From the NCBI GenBank assembly GCA_018819665.1, contig JAHJOY010000266.1, positions 1 to 15,096 on the forward strand: 15,096 nt of DNA, written 5' to 3'. This stretch comes from a bacterium (GTDB lineage: Bacteria; Atribacterota; Phoenicimicrobiia; Phoenicimicrobiales; Phoenicimicrobiaceae). The notes under the pieces were generated by a model that saw only the letters and a list, made by a program, of their open reading frames with translations, ran no database searches and was not told where the DNA came from. This document shows, piece after piece, positions 1 through 7,465 of this stretch; positions within the stretch are counted from its first letter, which is position 1, and each line of letters starts with the position of its first letter. A program made the position numbers and the translations under genes.

Positions 1-43
1 AGTTAAGTCAAGAGGTTTTGGATATAAATGATTGAACTCTCCT

Positions 44-856
44 TCAAGTATTTACTTTTAAAACACTCTTAATCATGGGGTAAAAATCTTCTTCTCTTTC
101 AATAATTGAAATATTTTGTTTCCGGGCTTCCTCTTTTTGAATATCAGTTGCGTAGCTCCAGCCAGCTAAAAGAATTTTTACTCCTAAAAGTCTGGTTTGA
201 ATTAAATGGTTTACCTGATCATCTACAAAATATATTTCTTCAAACTTGACATTATATAATTTTACAATCTGCTTCATCTGCTCGGATTTATCTTCACCAT
301 ATCTCTTATCTAAAATACCTTCTGGTTCAATAGTAAAACCAAAATATTCAGGAGTAAAAGATCTGGCAATTGCTTTTCTTCTATTAGAGGTAGCAATAAC
401 GATTTTAGTTCCTTCTTCTAATAATTTCTTTATCCCCTCTATTACTTTGGGATAGGGTGGCTCCAAATTAAACCAGGCTCTATAATCTATATTTTGAAGC
501 CTTTCTCGTTCTTTATAAAATTCTTTTTCATAGTCTTCAAAATCAAACTTCACTGTCTTTCTATAATTGTCAAATTCTTCCTGATTCTTAATAGATTTAT
601 TTTCTTCTATTAATTTCTGGATCAAACCATAATCGGTTGCTCCCCGAATATAAGGCCTTAGGGTGTGGTAATATTTTATCTCTTCCTGGTACTGCTTTTT
701 AGTCTCTTCCCAACTTTCGAAAGTAAAAAGTTCTCCCCCAAAATATTTCTTTTTCCCCGGTCCATATAGTCTTAAGAAAGCGTTATGACCCACAAAAAGC
801 GAATCAAAAACACTATCTACAATTACTCCATCAAAATCTAAAGCTAATACTTTCAA
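44..856 (-). CDS. HAD-superfamily phosphohydrolase with a large cap
   Basis: A 270-residue haloacid dehalogenase-type hydrolase, probably a cytosolic phosphatase acting on a small phosphorylated metabolite. Motif I is DFDGV at residues 7-11, with nucleophile Asp7 and general acid/base Asp9. Motif II is the IATSN strand with Thr156, motif III is probably Lys190, and motif IV is VDD with Asp212 and Asp213, so the catalytic set looks complete. The charged, helix-rich stretch from about 15 to 140 is a C1-type cap, larger than in simple phosphoglycolate phosphatases, and it would set substrate choice. Translation starts at TTG, about 10 bases after an AAGGAG site, and motif I sits at the expected distance from that start. 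It is the last gene of the repair operon, 7 bases after the Nudix gene. Family membership is secure; the substrate cannot be told. A metabolite-repair role beside the Nudix enzyme is inference. Confidence 0.85.
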   Translation of the reverse strand: MKVLALDFDGVIVDSVFDSLFVGHNAFLRLYGPGKKKYFGGELFTFESWEETKKQYQEEIKYYHTLRPYIRGATDYGLIQKLIEENKSIKNQEEFDNYRKTVKFDFEDYEKEFYKERERLQNIDYRAWFNLEPPYPKVIEGIKKLLEEGTKIVIATSNRRKAIARSFTPEYFGFTIEPEGILDKRYGEDKSEQMKQIVKLYNVKFEEIYFVDDQVNHLIQTRLLGVKILLAGWSYATDIQKEEARKQNISIIEREEDFYPMIKSVLKVNT

Positions 857-863
857 ATTTCTC

Positions 864-1373
864 TTACTCCTTCTCCTTTAGTGCTTCTCTTAGTGCTTCC
901 CGGTGAGATTTAAAGGCTAAAGGAGGAAGTTGATTAACCGCAAAAAATTCTGCCTCCTCCGCATCATCACCGGCGCAAAGTTTTCCTCCTAAAATTTCAA
1001 CTTCATAAATTATAGTAACTAAATAACCATGAATTTCGCTATTATTGGGATAAACTCCTATCAACCTCTTCGATTTTCCTTTTAACCCGGTCTCTTCAGC
1101 CAATTCCCTCAAAGCCGCTTCTATAGGGCTTTCCTCTATCTCCATAAATCCGCTGGGTAAAGCCCACTCACCTTTGCGAGGTTCTATTTTCCTTTTGATT
1201 AACAATATTTTGCCTTCATCACCTCTAACTATCACTGCCACTACCGGAGTAGGATTTTCGTAAAATATTTTACCACACCTCGAGCAATACAATCTTTCTC
1301 TTCCTTCCAACATCTTTCTGGATAATTTATAACCACAATAGGGACAAAATTTTATGGATAAATTACTTTTCAT
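864..1373 (-). CDS. Nudix hydrolase with N-terminal zinc ribbon
   Basis: A 169-residue Nudix enzyme that would hydrolyse a nucleoside diphosphate linked to another moiety, releasing a phosphorylated product. Cys10, Cys13, Cys30 and Cys33 form an N-terminal zinc ribbon (CPYCG and CSRCG knuckles) like that of the NudC/ADP-ribose pyrophosphatase-like branch. The Nudix box at residues 75-97 is complete: Gly75, Glu81, Arg89-Glu90 and Glu93-Glu94 followed by TGL. The protein is shorter than NudC (about 250 residues) and lacks its N-terminal domain. Its ATG overlaps the radC stop in an ATGA arrangement, and its AAAGGAG ribosome site lies inside the radC 3' codons, so the two are translationally coupled. 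The repair operon suggests sanitation of damaged nucleotides or NAD-type compounds, but specificity is inferred only. Confidence 0.9.
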   Translation of the reverse strand: MKSNLSIKFCPYCGYKLSRKMLEGRERLYCSRCGKIFYENPTPVVAVIVRGDEGKILLIKRKIEPRKGEWALPSGFMEIEESPIEAALRELAEETGLKGKSKRLIGVYPNNSEIHGYLVTIIYEVEILGGKLCAGDDAEEAEFFAVNQLPPLAFKSHREALREALKEKE

Positions 1374-2110
1374 GTATTGCTAACTCCTTTTAGGGCAGAC
1401 ACAAGGTCTGCCCCTACTTTTTTCAATATACCCTCCTGGGCAAAACTGAAATAACTATCCTCTCCTAATATTATATGATCCAGTACTTTGACTCCAATTA
1501 TATTACAGGCCTCTACCAGACGCTCAGTAATATCTAAATCATTTTTACTGGGATTTGATTCCCCGCTGGGATGATTATGTAAAAATATAACTGAGGCAGC
1601 AGATTCCTTAATTATCTCTTTTAATACCTCGCGGGGATGGACTATGCTTTCTGTTAAACTGCCTACCGAAATATCAATATCCCTAATAATCTTATTCTTT
1701 ACATCTAATAATATTGCTTTAAATTTTTCCTTTTTTAAATCTCGCATACATGGGCTATAATAATTTACTAAATCAGCAGCATTATGAATTTTCTTTTTAG
1801 GCAAATTGGTCTCTCTTAAAAGCCTTTTCCCTATCTCAAGAGCTGCCTTTATTTGAGCAAATTTAGCCAGGCCTATCCCTTTAACAGAACTCATCTCCGG
1901 ATAGCTTAAAGAATCTAATTTCCTTAAACTCTTTGTTTCTGATAATAAATCTTTCGCTACTTCTACCGAAGTCTTCCCCTGATAACCTTTAATCAATATT
2001 ATTCCCAATAATTCCGCATCTGTCAAATAATCTACTCCATGTTTAACCAACCTCTCTCTCGGTCTTTCCTCATCCGGCCAATCCTTTACTGTATAACTTT
2101 TCTTCTCCAT
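1370..2110 (-). CDS. radC: RadC family JAB/MPN-domain protein
   Basis: A 246-residue RadC (UPF0758) protein. The N-terminal part (about 1-100) has a helix-hairpin-helix-like region around residues 66-95 (VKGIGLAKFAQIKAALEIGK), typical of DNA-binding folds. The C-terminal JAB1/MPN metalloprotease-like domain (about 108-229) has the HNHPSG signature at 178-183, Asp191 and probably Glu128, a complete zinc-site set. Despite the name, the biochemical role of RadC is unsettled and a direct repair activity has been questioned. The family normally ends near the SYFSFAQEGIL stretch (219-229). The last 17 or so residues here are encoded by a palindromic repeat (1392-1417) and then by the ribosome site of the Nudix gene. 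It starts 3 bases after the yprB/mrfB-like gene, deep in a repair operon, which supports a link to DNA maintenance. Confidence 0.92.
   Translation of the reverse strand: MEKKSYTVKDWPDEERPRERLVKHGVDYLTDAELLGIILIKGYQGKTSVEVAKDLLSETKSLRKLDSLSYPEMSSVKGIGLAKFAQIKAALEIGKRLLRETNLPKKKIHNAADLVNYYSPCMRDLKKEKFKAILLDVKNKIIRDIDISVGSLTESIVHPREVLKEIIKESAASVIFLHNHPSGESNPSKNDLDITERLVEACNIIGVKVLDHIILGEDSYFSFAQEGILKKVGADLVSALKGVSNT
1392..1417. repeat. Palindromic repeat absorbed into the radC 3' end
   Basis: GGGCAGAC (1393-1400) and GTCTGCCC (1406-1413) form a perfect 8-bp stem with a 5-base loop, followed by CCTAC. The general design, a short GC-rich hairpin ending in CCTAC, recurs at 11602-11625 and 14785-14809 with a different stem sequence. 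This copy lies in frame inside radC and encodes most of its unusual tail. Confidence 0.75.
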
Positions 2111-2113
2111 CTC

Positions 2114-3337
2114 TTACCTCTTTTTTTTTATTCGATTTAAACGATATTGTAATTTTTCTCTCAGAAAAATATTTTCTTCAATATTTAGAGCTTCTTCTAC
2201 TATCGTCTCTGCTTTTTGATAATCCTTTAAATAGTGTTCGTAATACTTAGCCAATTCTTCGTAAGGGAAATAGATAAATTCTCGGCTTCTTTTTATTATC
2301 TCTTTCCATATTTCTTCTGCTTCTTCCCATTTCCCCTGTCTCTTATAAGCAAAAGAAGCCAATCTTAATATCTCTAAGGCCTCTTCCTCTGCTAAATTGT
2401 GTTTTAAAGCTTCAGTATAATAGTGGGTGCTCTGCTCGTATCTCTTCTCTTCATCAAACATCTTACCTATACTAAAAATATCCATCCCGTATTCGGTATT
2501 ATTTAAAGGATCTTCTACCAGAAAACACATCCTGCTGACCAGGGCTACCAGAGAAAGGATGTCCTGTAAATTATGTTCGAAGACCTGCTTTATTGCCCGA
2601 GCATCTTTAGTCCGTAAATATCTAAAGTAAATCTCCGGGATGAGATACCCCGGCACATCATCATCTCTGCTAACTTTCAGTATCTCTCTTTCTACTGTAG
2701 ATAGGGAACAACTCTCCAGCCTTCTCTTCCACAGTCGGCGGGCTGGGTAAAGAAGATCGAAATGGTAAGGATCTTTTAAACTCATCTTCATCCCGGACAT
2801 AATATAACGGCTTTCCATTAAAGGAAGGTCAAAGGTCTTACCATTATAAGTAACTACCGCCTTAAAATTAGCGAGCAGATCATTTAGCGCTGATAAAAGG
2901 GCTCGTTCTTCATTATAATCCCGCATAAAATATTGCCGAATACAAAATTGGTCTCTTTCAAAATATCCTACTCCCACAAGAAAAATATAAGTCCCTGCTC
3001 CTCCGGCCAATCCGGTAGTCTCTGTATCCAAAAAGACGGTCTTATTAATATCTATTTCTTTTAATCTATCATCTCTGGCTAAACTGGAAATAGTTTTGGT
3101 AGAAGATTGAAAAATTTGAAAAAGTTCAACTTCCCCGCACCTATAATCTCGAGGAAAATAATTTTCCCGGATAAAGCTTTCCCCAAAAGGAGTGGAGATA
3201 AATTTTCCTGATACTACTTCTTCTATCTTTACTTCTTGATTCACAATATGTATGCTTTTCTCTTTTTGTGATTGAGTAATATTATTTATATTCTTTTTTA
3301 ATTGGTCAATCTTTTCCAGTCGACTCTTTAGGTCCAT
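2114..3337 (-). CDS. mrfB: YprB/MrfB-type DEDD 3'-5' exonuclease with TPR-like C-terminus
   Basis: A 407-residue protein with an RNase H-like exonuclease domain at about 98-272 and a helical, TPR-like tail at about 285-400. The acidic residues are visible as Asp104 and Glu106 in FLDTETTGL, Asp170 in YNGKTFDLP, and His255/Asp259 in HNLQD, matching a DnaQ-like DEDD nuclease. In Bacillus subtilis, YprA and YprB were renamed MrfA and MrfB after work showing that they repair mitomycin C lesions: the helicase and exonuclease act together in a pathway separate from UvrABC. The gene starts 2 bases after the helicase gene, the same order as in Bacillus. The repeats in the tail could mediate contact with MrfA (inference). 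The family call is firm; the lesion handled in this organism is inferred from homology. Confidence 0.88.
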   Translation of the reverse strand: MDLKSRLEKIDQLKKNINNITQSQKEKSIHIVNQEVKIEEVVSGKFISTPFGESFIRENYFPRDYRCGEVELFQIFQSSTKTISSLARDDRLKEIDINKTVFLDTETTGLAGGAGTYIFLVGVGYFERDQFCIRQYFMRDYNEERALLSALNDLLANFKAVVTYNGKTFDLPLMESRYIMSGMKMSLKDPYHFDLLYPARRLWKRRLESCSLSTVEREILKVSRDDDVPGYLIPEIYFRYLRTKDARAIKQVFEHNLQDILSLVALVSRMCFLVEDPLNNTEYGMDIFSIGKMFDEEKRYEQSTHYYTEALKHNLAEEEALEILRLASFAYKRQGKWEEAEEIWKEIIKRSREFIYFPYEELAKYYEHYLKDYQKAETIVEEALNIEENIFLREKLQYRLNRIKKKR

Positions 3338-3339
3338 AA

Positions 3340-5622
3340 TCAGTTCAAAGCCTCCCTTAAAATTAAAAGGGCACTCTCTTTCCCCTTTATGCCCACTTCA
3401 TCAATAGGCCCCACACAGGAGGGACAGCCATTTTCACACCCGCAGCCAAGAATCAATTCCTGAGCCGCCTGCAGTAAAGACCGGCGCAGCTCAAACATCT
3501 TCTCACTAAATCCTACTCCTCCGGGATAATTATCATAAATATAAATGGTCGGCCTTCCGGTAAAAGGGGAACGAACTTCCGAAACTGCCCTTACATCCTG
3601 AGGGTCACACATTACATATAAAGGAACAACATTAATAAGGACATTAGATAGAGCCAAAAGCCCGCTGCTTAAATTAAAAGATGTGTCTTCACTTTCCAGG
3701 CGCTTCAATAGCTCTCTACTATCATCAGCCAAAGCAAGCCAATAAGCGGTCGTATGCATCTCTTCCGGCGGCAAAGATATTTCCCCGAAACCGATATTCT
3801 CGTGAGTATAAAATTTTATCTTTTTATAACAGGTAGAAAGGGTAGTAATGACCACTTCCCCATAAGCATGTTCCATATTTGATTCTTCACCCTTCTCAAA
3901 CACATCTAAAACCTTAATATTAGTTTCGGTCTTGGCATCGGTGTAATAATTAACTTTAACTTTTTCGGCATAGGCTTTCTGATTCTGATAATCCAACCTG
4001 TGAATAGCATATTGTTCACCTTCATGAAGATAAATAGCTCCTTCGTAAATAAGTGTGGGCACACTGGCCTTATCCACTTCTCCGATAACCTGTTCCTGTT
4101 GGTCAGTGGTATCAATAATTACAAAATTATCTACCGAGGCACTGCGCAGACTTATCTCTTTAGTGGGATAAATCTCGCTCATCCAATACCATTTCTTTTC
4201 CACACAATGAAGCACGCCTTCCTTCTCTAAATGATCCAGAACGTCCCGAAGCCTTTTTGTTCCGAAATCTTCTCCTTCTTCGAAGGGTAATTCAAAAGAA
4301 GCGCACCTGATGTGACTGACTAAAATACTCAAATTATCCGGGTCGATAACTGCACTCTCCGGTGATTCTCCGAAGAAATAATCAGGATGATTTATTACAA
4401 ACTGGTCTAAAGGGTTACTGGAAGCAACCAAGATAGCTATCGAACTATTAGATCTGCGCCCAGCTCTTCCGGCCTGCTGCCAGGTACTGGATATAGTTCC
4501 GGGATATCCGGCCATAAAACAAACATCAAGCTGTCCAATGTCTATCCCCAGCTCCAGGGCATTGGTACTTACCACTCCTTTTATCTCACCATCTTTTAAG
4601 CCCTTTTCTATTTCACGTCTTAGGTTAGGTAAATAACCTCCCCTGTAACCTCTAACCATATCCTTGGACCTTCCCGTTTTAGCTAAAAAATCTTTTAAAT
4701 AACTGGTTAAAACTTCAGTGGTTAGACGACTCCGGGCAAAAATTATGGTTTGAATGTTATAATTTAAAAAATAGGCGACAAAACGAGCTACTTCTTTAAT
4801 TAAACTTTTCCTGATTCCTAATTCTTTATTAATTACCGGAGGATTATAAAATATAAAATGTTTCTCGCCCTGAGGGGAGCCGTTATTATCGACTAAAACA
4901 AATTCTTCTCCTACAATCTTTTGAGAAAGCTCTTGAGGATTAGCAATAGTCGCCGAACAGCAGATAAACTGGGGATTCGACCCATAAAATCGGCAGATTC
5001 TCTTCAATCTTCTTATCACATTGGCCAGATGGCTTCCGAATACTCCCCGATAAATATGAACCTCATCGATTACCACATATTTCAAATTTACGAAAAAATC
5101 CATCCACTTGGTATGATGAGGCAATATCCCTAAATGCAGCATATCCGGATTAGTTACCACAATATGCCCTTTTTTACGGATCGCCTGCCGAGCGGAAGAC
5201 GGAGTATCTCCATCATAGGTATAAGTCCTAATTCCCTCATCCAGGGCTGAGACTAATTGATACAATTCAGTCAATTGGTCCTGAGATAAAGCTTTAGTGG
5301 GAAATAGATAAAGTGCCCGGCTATTTTCATCTCTTAAGATAGAATCTAATACCGGTAGATTGTAACAGAGAGTCTTTCCGGAGGCTGTAGGTGTGACTAT
5401 TACTACATTCTTCTTGTTCCTTATAAATTCCAAGGCGGAAGCCTGATGAGAATAGAGTTTGTTGATACCTTTCTCTTTCAAAATCATTACCAGTTTATCC
5501 TCTATCCACTCCGGAAACTCTTCGTAAATTCCAGATTTAGCCGGAATATGCTTCCAGTCAGTAAAGCGGGAACTGACTTTATTATACTTTTTTAGTTCGT
5601 TTAATATTCTCTCTACCGGCAT
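3340..5622 (-). CDS. mrfA: YprA/MrfA-type DEAD/DEAH-box helicase with C-terminal DUF1998/MZB domain
   Basis: A 760-residue superfamily 2 helicase, close to the usual length of YprA. Visible motifs in order are the Q-motif-like SHQ (58-60), Walker A TPTASGKT (77-84), Walker B DEVH (186-189), SAT (223-225), the ALELGIDIG region (355-363) and motif VI QQAGRAGR (382-389). The C-terminal DUF1998 domain ends in a four-Cys cluster, Cys727, Cys729, Cys733 and Cys736, which binds a metal in this family. The known homologue, B. subtilis MrfA, is a 3'-5' DNA helicase needed with MrfB for mitomycin C repair. The start follows an AGGG site by 9 bases. The gene is separated from upstream nfo by a perfect 30-bp inverted repeat and is tightly coupled to downstream yprB/mrfB. 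All helicase motifs look intact. Confidence 0.92.
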   Translation of the reverse strand: MPVERILNELKKYNKVSSRFTDWKHIPAKSGIYEEFPEWIEDKLVMILKEKGINKLYSHQASALEFIRNKKNVVIVTPTASGKTLCYNLPVLDSILRDENSRALYLFPTKALSQDQLTELYQLVSALDEGIRTYTYDGDTPSSARQAIRKKGHIVVTNPDMLHLGILPHHTKWMDFFVNLKYVVIDEVHIYRGVFGSHLANVIRRLKRICRFYGSNPQFICCSATIANPQELSQKIVGEEFVLVDNNGSPQGEKHFIFYNPPVINKELGIRKSLIKEVARFVAYFLNYNIQTIIFARSRLTTEVLTSYLKDFLAKTGRSKDMVRGYRGGYLPNLRREIEKGLKDGEIKGVVSTNALELGIDIGQLDVCFMAGYPGTISSTWQQAGRAGRRSNSSIAILVASSNPLDQFVINHPDYFFGESPESAVIDPDNLSILVSHIRCASFELPFEEGEDFGTKRLRDVLDHLEKEGVLHCVEKKWYWMSEIYPTKEISLRSASVDNFVIIDTTDQQEQVIGEVDKASVPTLIYEGAIYLHEGEQYAIHRLDYQNQKAYAEKVKVNYYTDAKTETNIKVLDVFEKGEESNMEHAYGEVVITTLSTCYKKIKFYTHENIGFGEISLPPEEMHTTAYWLALADDSRELLKRLESEDTSFNLSSGLLALSNVLINVVPLYVMCDPQDVRAVSEVRSPFTGRPTIYIYDNYPGGVGFSEKMFELRRSLLQAAQELILGCGCENGCPSCVGPIDEVGIKGKESALLILREALN

Positions 5623-5639
5623 CCACTTAAACCCTCATC

Positions 5640-5724
5640 TTTGATACAGGGGACGGTTCTCTGTGTTAACTTAGTTTAATATTTAAAATTATTATTAACA
5701 CAGAGAACCGTCCCCTGTATCAAA
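5640..5724. repeat. Perfect 30-bp inverted repeat with 25-base loop (REP/BIME-like)
   Basis: The left arm (5640-5669) and right arm (5695-5724) are exact reverse complements and contain the core CAGGGGACGGTTCTCTGTG. The stop codon of nfo (5676-5678) lies in the loop, so the last 16 residues or so of Nfo are repeat-encoded. A half copy of the core occurs at 11642-11656, and a structurally similar element starting with GGGGAC lies at 8222-8295. The GGGGAC-leading arms recall palindromes associated with REP-type Y1 transposases in other genomes (inference); no such transposase is in this window. There is no T-run, so it does not look like a simple terminator. In RNA it would form a very stable hairpin between nfo and the mrfA-like gene. 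Confidence 0.9.
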
Positions 5725-6563
5725 CTCTTTACCAAATTAATATTTTTTAGATCATCTTTTTCATCGTGCTTAGGAGTCTCCAGAATAAAAGGCAGGTCTT
5801 TTAGATATTTATGATTCACCAACACCTTAAAACCTTCCAGTCCTATATATCCTTTCCCAATATGCATATGTCGGTCTCTTCGTGACCCCAAAGGATATTT
5901 AGAATCATTCAGATGGACCACCCTTAATCTTTCTAAGCCTAAACCTTTATCCAACTCTTCTAAAGTTTGTTCTACCCCTTCCTTATTCGAAAGATCATAT
6001 CCTGCTGCAAAGGCATGACAGGTATCAAAGCATATTCCTATACTTTTTCTATCTTTCGCCCCTTCCATCATCCTCTTTAACTGCTTAAAAGTATAACCTA
6101 AATGTGTACCTGAGCCAGCAGTATCCTCCAATAATATCATCGTCTTTAAACCTAAATCTGCACTTTCTTCTAAAATAATATTAAGGGCTCTGATTATCCT
6201 CTGAATCCCGTATTCTTCTCCTGCTCCGGTATGGGCCCCCGGATGAATAATTAGATAAGGGTCGGGCAATAAAAGGTCTGCTCTTTTCATCTCTCCTAAA
6301 AAAGCATTAATTGATTTGAAATAAAGTACATCTGAGGGAGAAGCCAAATTAACGAGATAAGAGGTGTGAATAAAAACGGGGTTAATATTAGAATTTTTTA
6401 AACTCTCTCTAAAACTTTCTACTTCGCCCTTTTTTAATATCTTCTCCCGCCAGGTGGATGCATTTTTAGAAAATATCTGCATAGTATTACAGCCTAATTC
6501 CACAGCCCGAACAACAGAATTATCTATTCCCCCGGCGATAGAAATATGGCATCCAATCTTCAT
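5676..6563 (-). CDS. nfo: Endonuclease IV (AP endonuclease)
   Basis: A 295-residue endonuclease IV, a trinuclear-zinc TIM-barrel enzyme that cuts DNA 5' to abasic sites and removes blocked 3' ends in base excision repair. All nine expected metal ligands can be placed: His66, His107, Glu146, Asp180, His183, His217, Asp230, His232 and Glu262. The signatures LLEDTAG, CFDTCHAFAAGYD and VVHLNDSK are present. The ATG is preceded by a GAGG site at about 9 bases and the sequence opens with the usual MKIGCHIS. The natural end of the family is near the DLKNINLVKSLI stretch (271-282). The following 13 residues come from the inserted palindrome at 5640-5724, which probably replaced the original stop codon. 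It is the promoter-proximal gene of the repair operon. Confidence 0.95.
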   Translation of the reverse strand: MKIGCHISIAGGIDNSVVRAVELGCNTMQIFSKNASTWREKILKKGEVESFRESLKNSNINPVFIHTSYLVNLASPSDVLYFKSINAFLGEMKRADLLLPDPYLIIHPGAHTGAGEEYGIQRIIRALNIILEESADLGLKTMILLEDTAGSGTHLGYTFKQLKRMMEGAKDRKSIGICFDTCHAFAAGYDLSNKEGVEQTLEELDKGLGLERLRVVHLNDSKYPLGSRRDRHMHIGKGYIGLEGFKVLVNHKYLKDLPFILETPKHDEKDDLKNINLVKSLIQGTVLCVNNNFKY

Positions 6564-6635
6564 TCTCTGTTTCCTCTTTTCTTCTTCGGTTATTTAATTT
6601 TGCCAATAAAAATTAGAGATTATTGAGAAATTTTA

Positions 6636-6663
6636 TTGACTTCTCTATTTTTATAAGTATAAC
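6636..6663 (+). promoter_or_regulatory. Predicted sigma-70-type promoter for the membrane protein gene
   Basis: TTGACT (6636-6641) and TATAAC (6658-6663) are separated by 16 bases and each match consensus at five of six positions. This would start transcription near 6670, about 80 bases before the ATG at 6749. The -10 overlaps the predicted nfo -10 on the other strand. Confidence 0.5.
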
Positions 6664-6664
6664 A
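6656..6664 (-). promoter_or_regulatory. Predicted extended -10 promoter for the nfo repair operon
   Basis: Read on the minus strand the bases are TGTTATACT, an extended -10 (TGnTATACT). No good -35 is seen 17 bases upstream, which is tolerable for an extended -10. It would leave a leader of about 85 bases before nfo. It shares bases with the plus-strand -10 of the divergent gene, so the two promoters could not both be occupied at once. Supported only by motif and location. Confidence 0.4.
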
Positions 6665-6748
6665 TATTACTATAGCCTAATTAAATAATTATTGCCTTTA
6701 CACTCTACCTACCTAAAAATTTTTTAAATTGAGGAATGAAGGAAAGAA

Positions 6749-7363
6749 ATGTATAAACAAATCCTTAAAGAATTAAAAGAACATATGCCTTTTACTGCTT
6801 TCGGAGCTGTTACCGGAATAATTCTGATAATATTTTTTCAAAAACTACCCTCCAAATTTTCCTATAATATTTTTTATACCCTTCACCCTCTCCATGTTTT
6901 TTTAAGTGCACTGGTTACTGCCTCTATGTATAATTTTTATAAATGTGGGACGGGTAAGAATAAATGTAACCTGGTAATTTTAATCCTCATCGGTTATGTG
7001 GGTTCTGTTGGAATAGCTACATTAAGTGATTCGGTAATCCCCTATCTGGGTGAAATTTTGCTCAATCTGCCCCATCGAGAAATTCATTTAGGTTTTATTG
7101 AAGAATGGTGGCTGGTCAATCCCTTAGCCTTATTCGGCATTGGAATAGCTTATCTAAAGCCCTCCACAAAGTTCCCTCATTTTGGTCATGTTCTCCTAAG
7201 CACCTGGGCTTCACTCTTCCATATTATTATGGCTTTAGGACAAACTTTGAATTGGTTTACGTGCATTGGTATTTTTATTTTTTTATTTCTCTCTGTTTGG
7301 ATACCTTGCTGTGCAAGTGATATCGTATTTCCTCTTTTGTTTGTAAAAACACCAGAAAAATAA
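6749..7363 (+). CDS. Six-helix integral membrane protein of unknown function
   Basis: A 204-residue hydrophobic protein with about six membrane segments, roughly at 14-30, 45-63, 74-93, 119-136, 146-165 and 170-187. The ATG follows an AAGGAAA site at normal spacing. The sequence looks like a conserved family: HPLHVFLSALVTASMY (46-61), the ATLSD stretch (90-94), PHREIH (108-113) before a tryptophan-rich loop, FPHFGHVLLSTWASLFH (142-158) and a WIPCCASDIVFP segment (184-195). His46, His49, His109, His113, His144, His147 and His158, with the Cys187-Cys188 pair, could ligate a metal or heme (inference). No transporter signature I can name is present. It is transcribed divergently from nfo with its own promoter and has no partner downstream on the same strand. 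Coding status is convincing from composition and motif density; function is unknown. Confidence 0.8.
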   Translation: MYKQILKELKEHMPFTAFGAVTGIILIIFFQKLPSKFSYNIFYTLHPLHVFLSALVTASMYNFYKCGTGKNKCNLVILILIGYVGSVGIATLSDSVIPYLGEILLNLPHREIHLGFIEEWWLVNPLALFGIGIAYLKPSTKFPHFGHVLLSTWASLFHIIMALGQTLNWFTCIGIFIFLFLSVWIPCCASDIVFPLLFVKTPEK

Positions 7364-7465
7364 ATATATCTTCTGTCCGGCTTCCACTTGTGGCAGGCTA
7401 TAACTTTTTCTCTTTCTCTTTTTTCTGAAAAAGTCAATCCATCGTCATTTTTAATCAGAAAGAAA

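Noticed and set aside
1..43. Start of another gene downstream of the HAD gene
   Set aside because: There is an AAGGAG-like sequence on the minus strand (about 37-43), but the following frames hit stops at once and no start codon is well placed before the window edge.
6564..6748. Riboswitch or structured leader in the nfo/membrane-protein intergenic region
   Set aside because: The sequence is AT-rich with only a five-base stem (GAGAA/TTCTC) and shows none of the conserved blocks of riboswitch classes I know.
7186..7437. An 83-codon minus-strand frame over the end of the membrane protein gene
   Set aside because: It is antisense to well-supported coding sequence and has no recognisable motif.
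7364..7465. Terminator after the membrane protein gene
   Set aside because: A CTTTTTC/GAAAAAG pairing is possible, but the stem is all weak pairs with a long loop, so it is not supported as a terminator.
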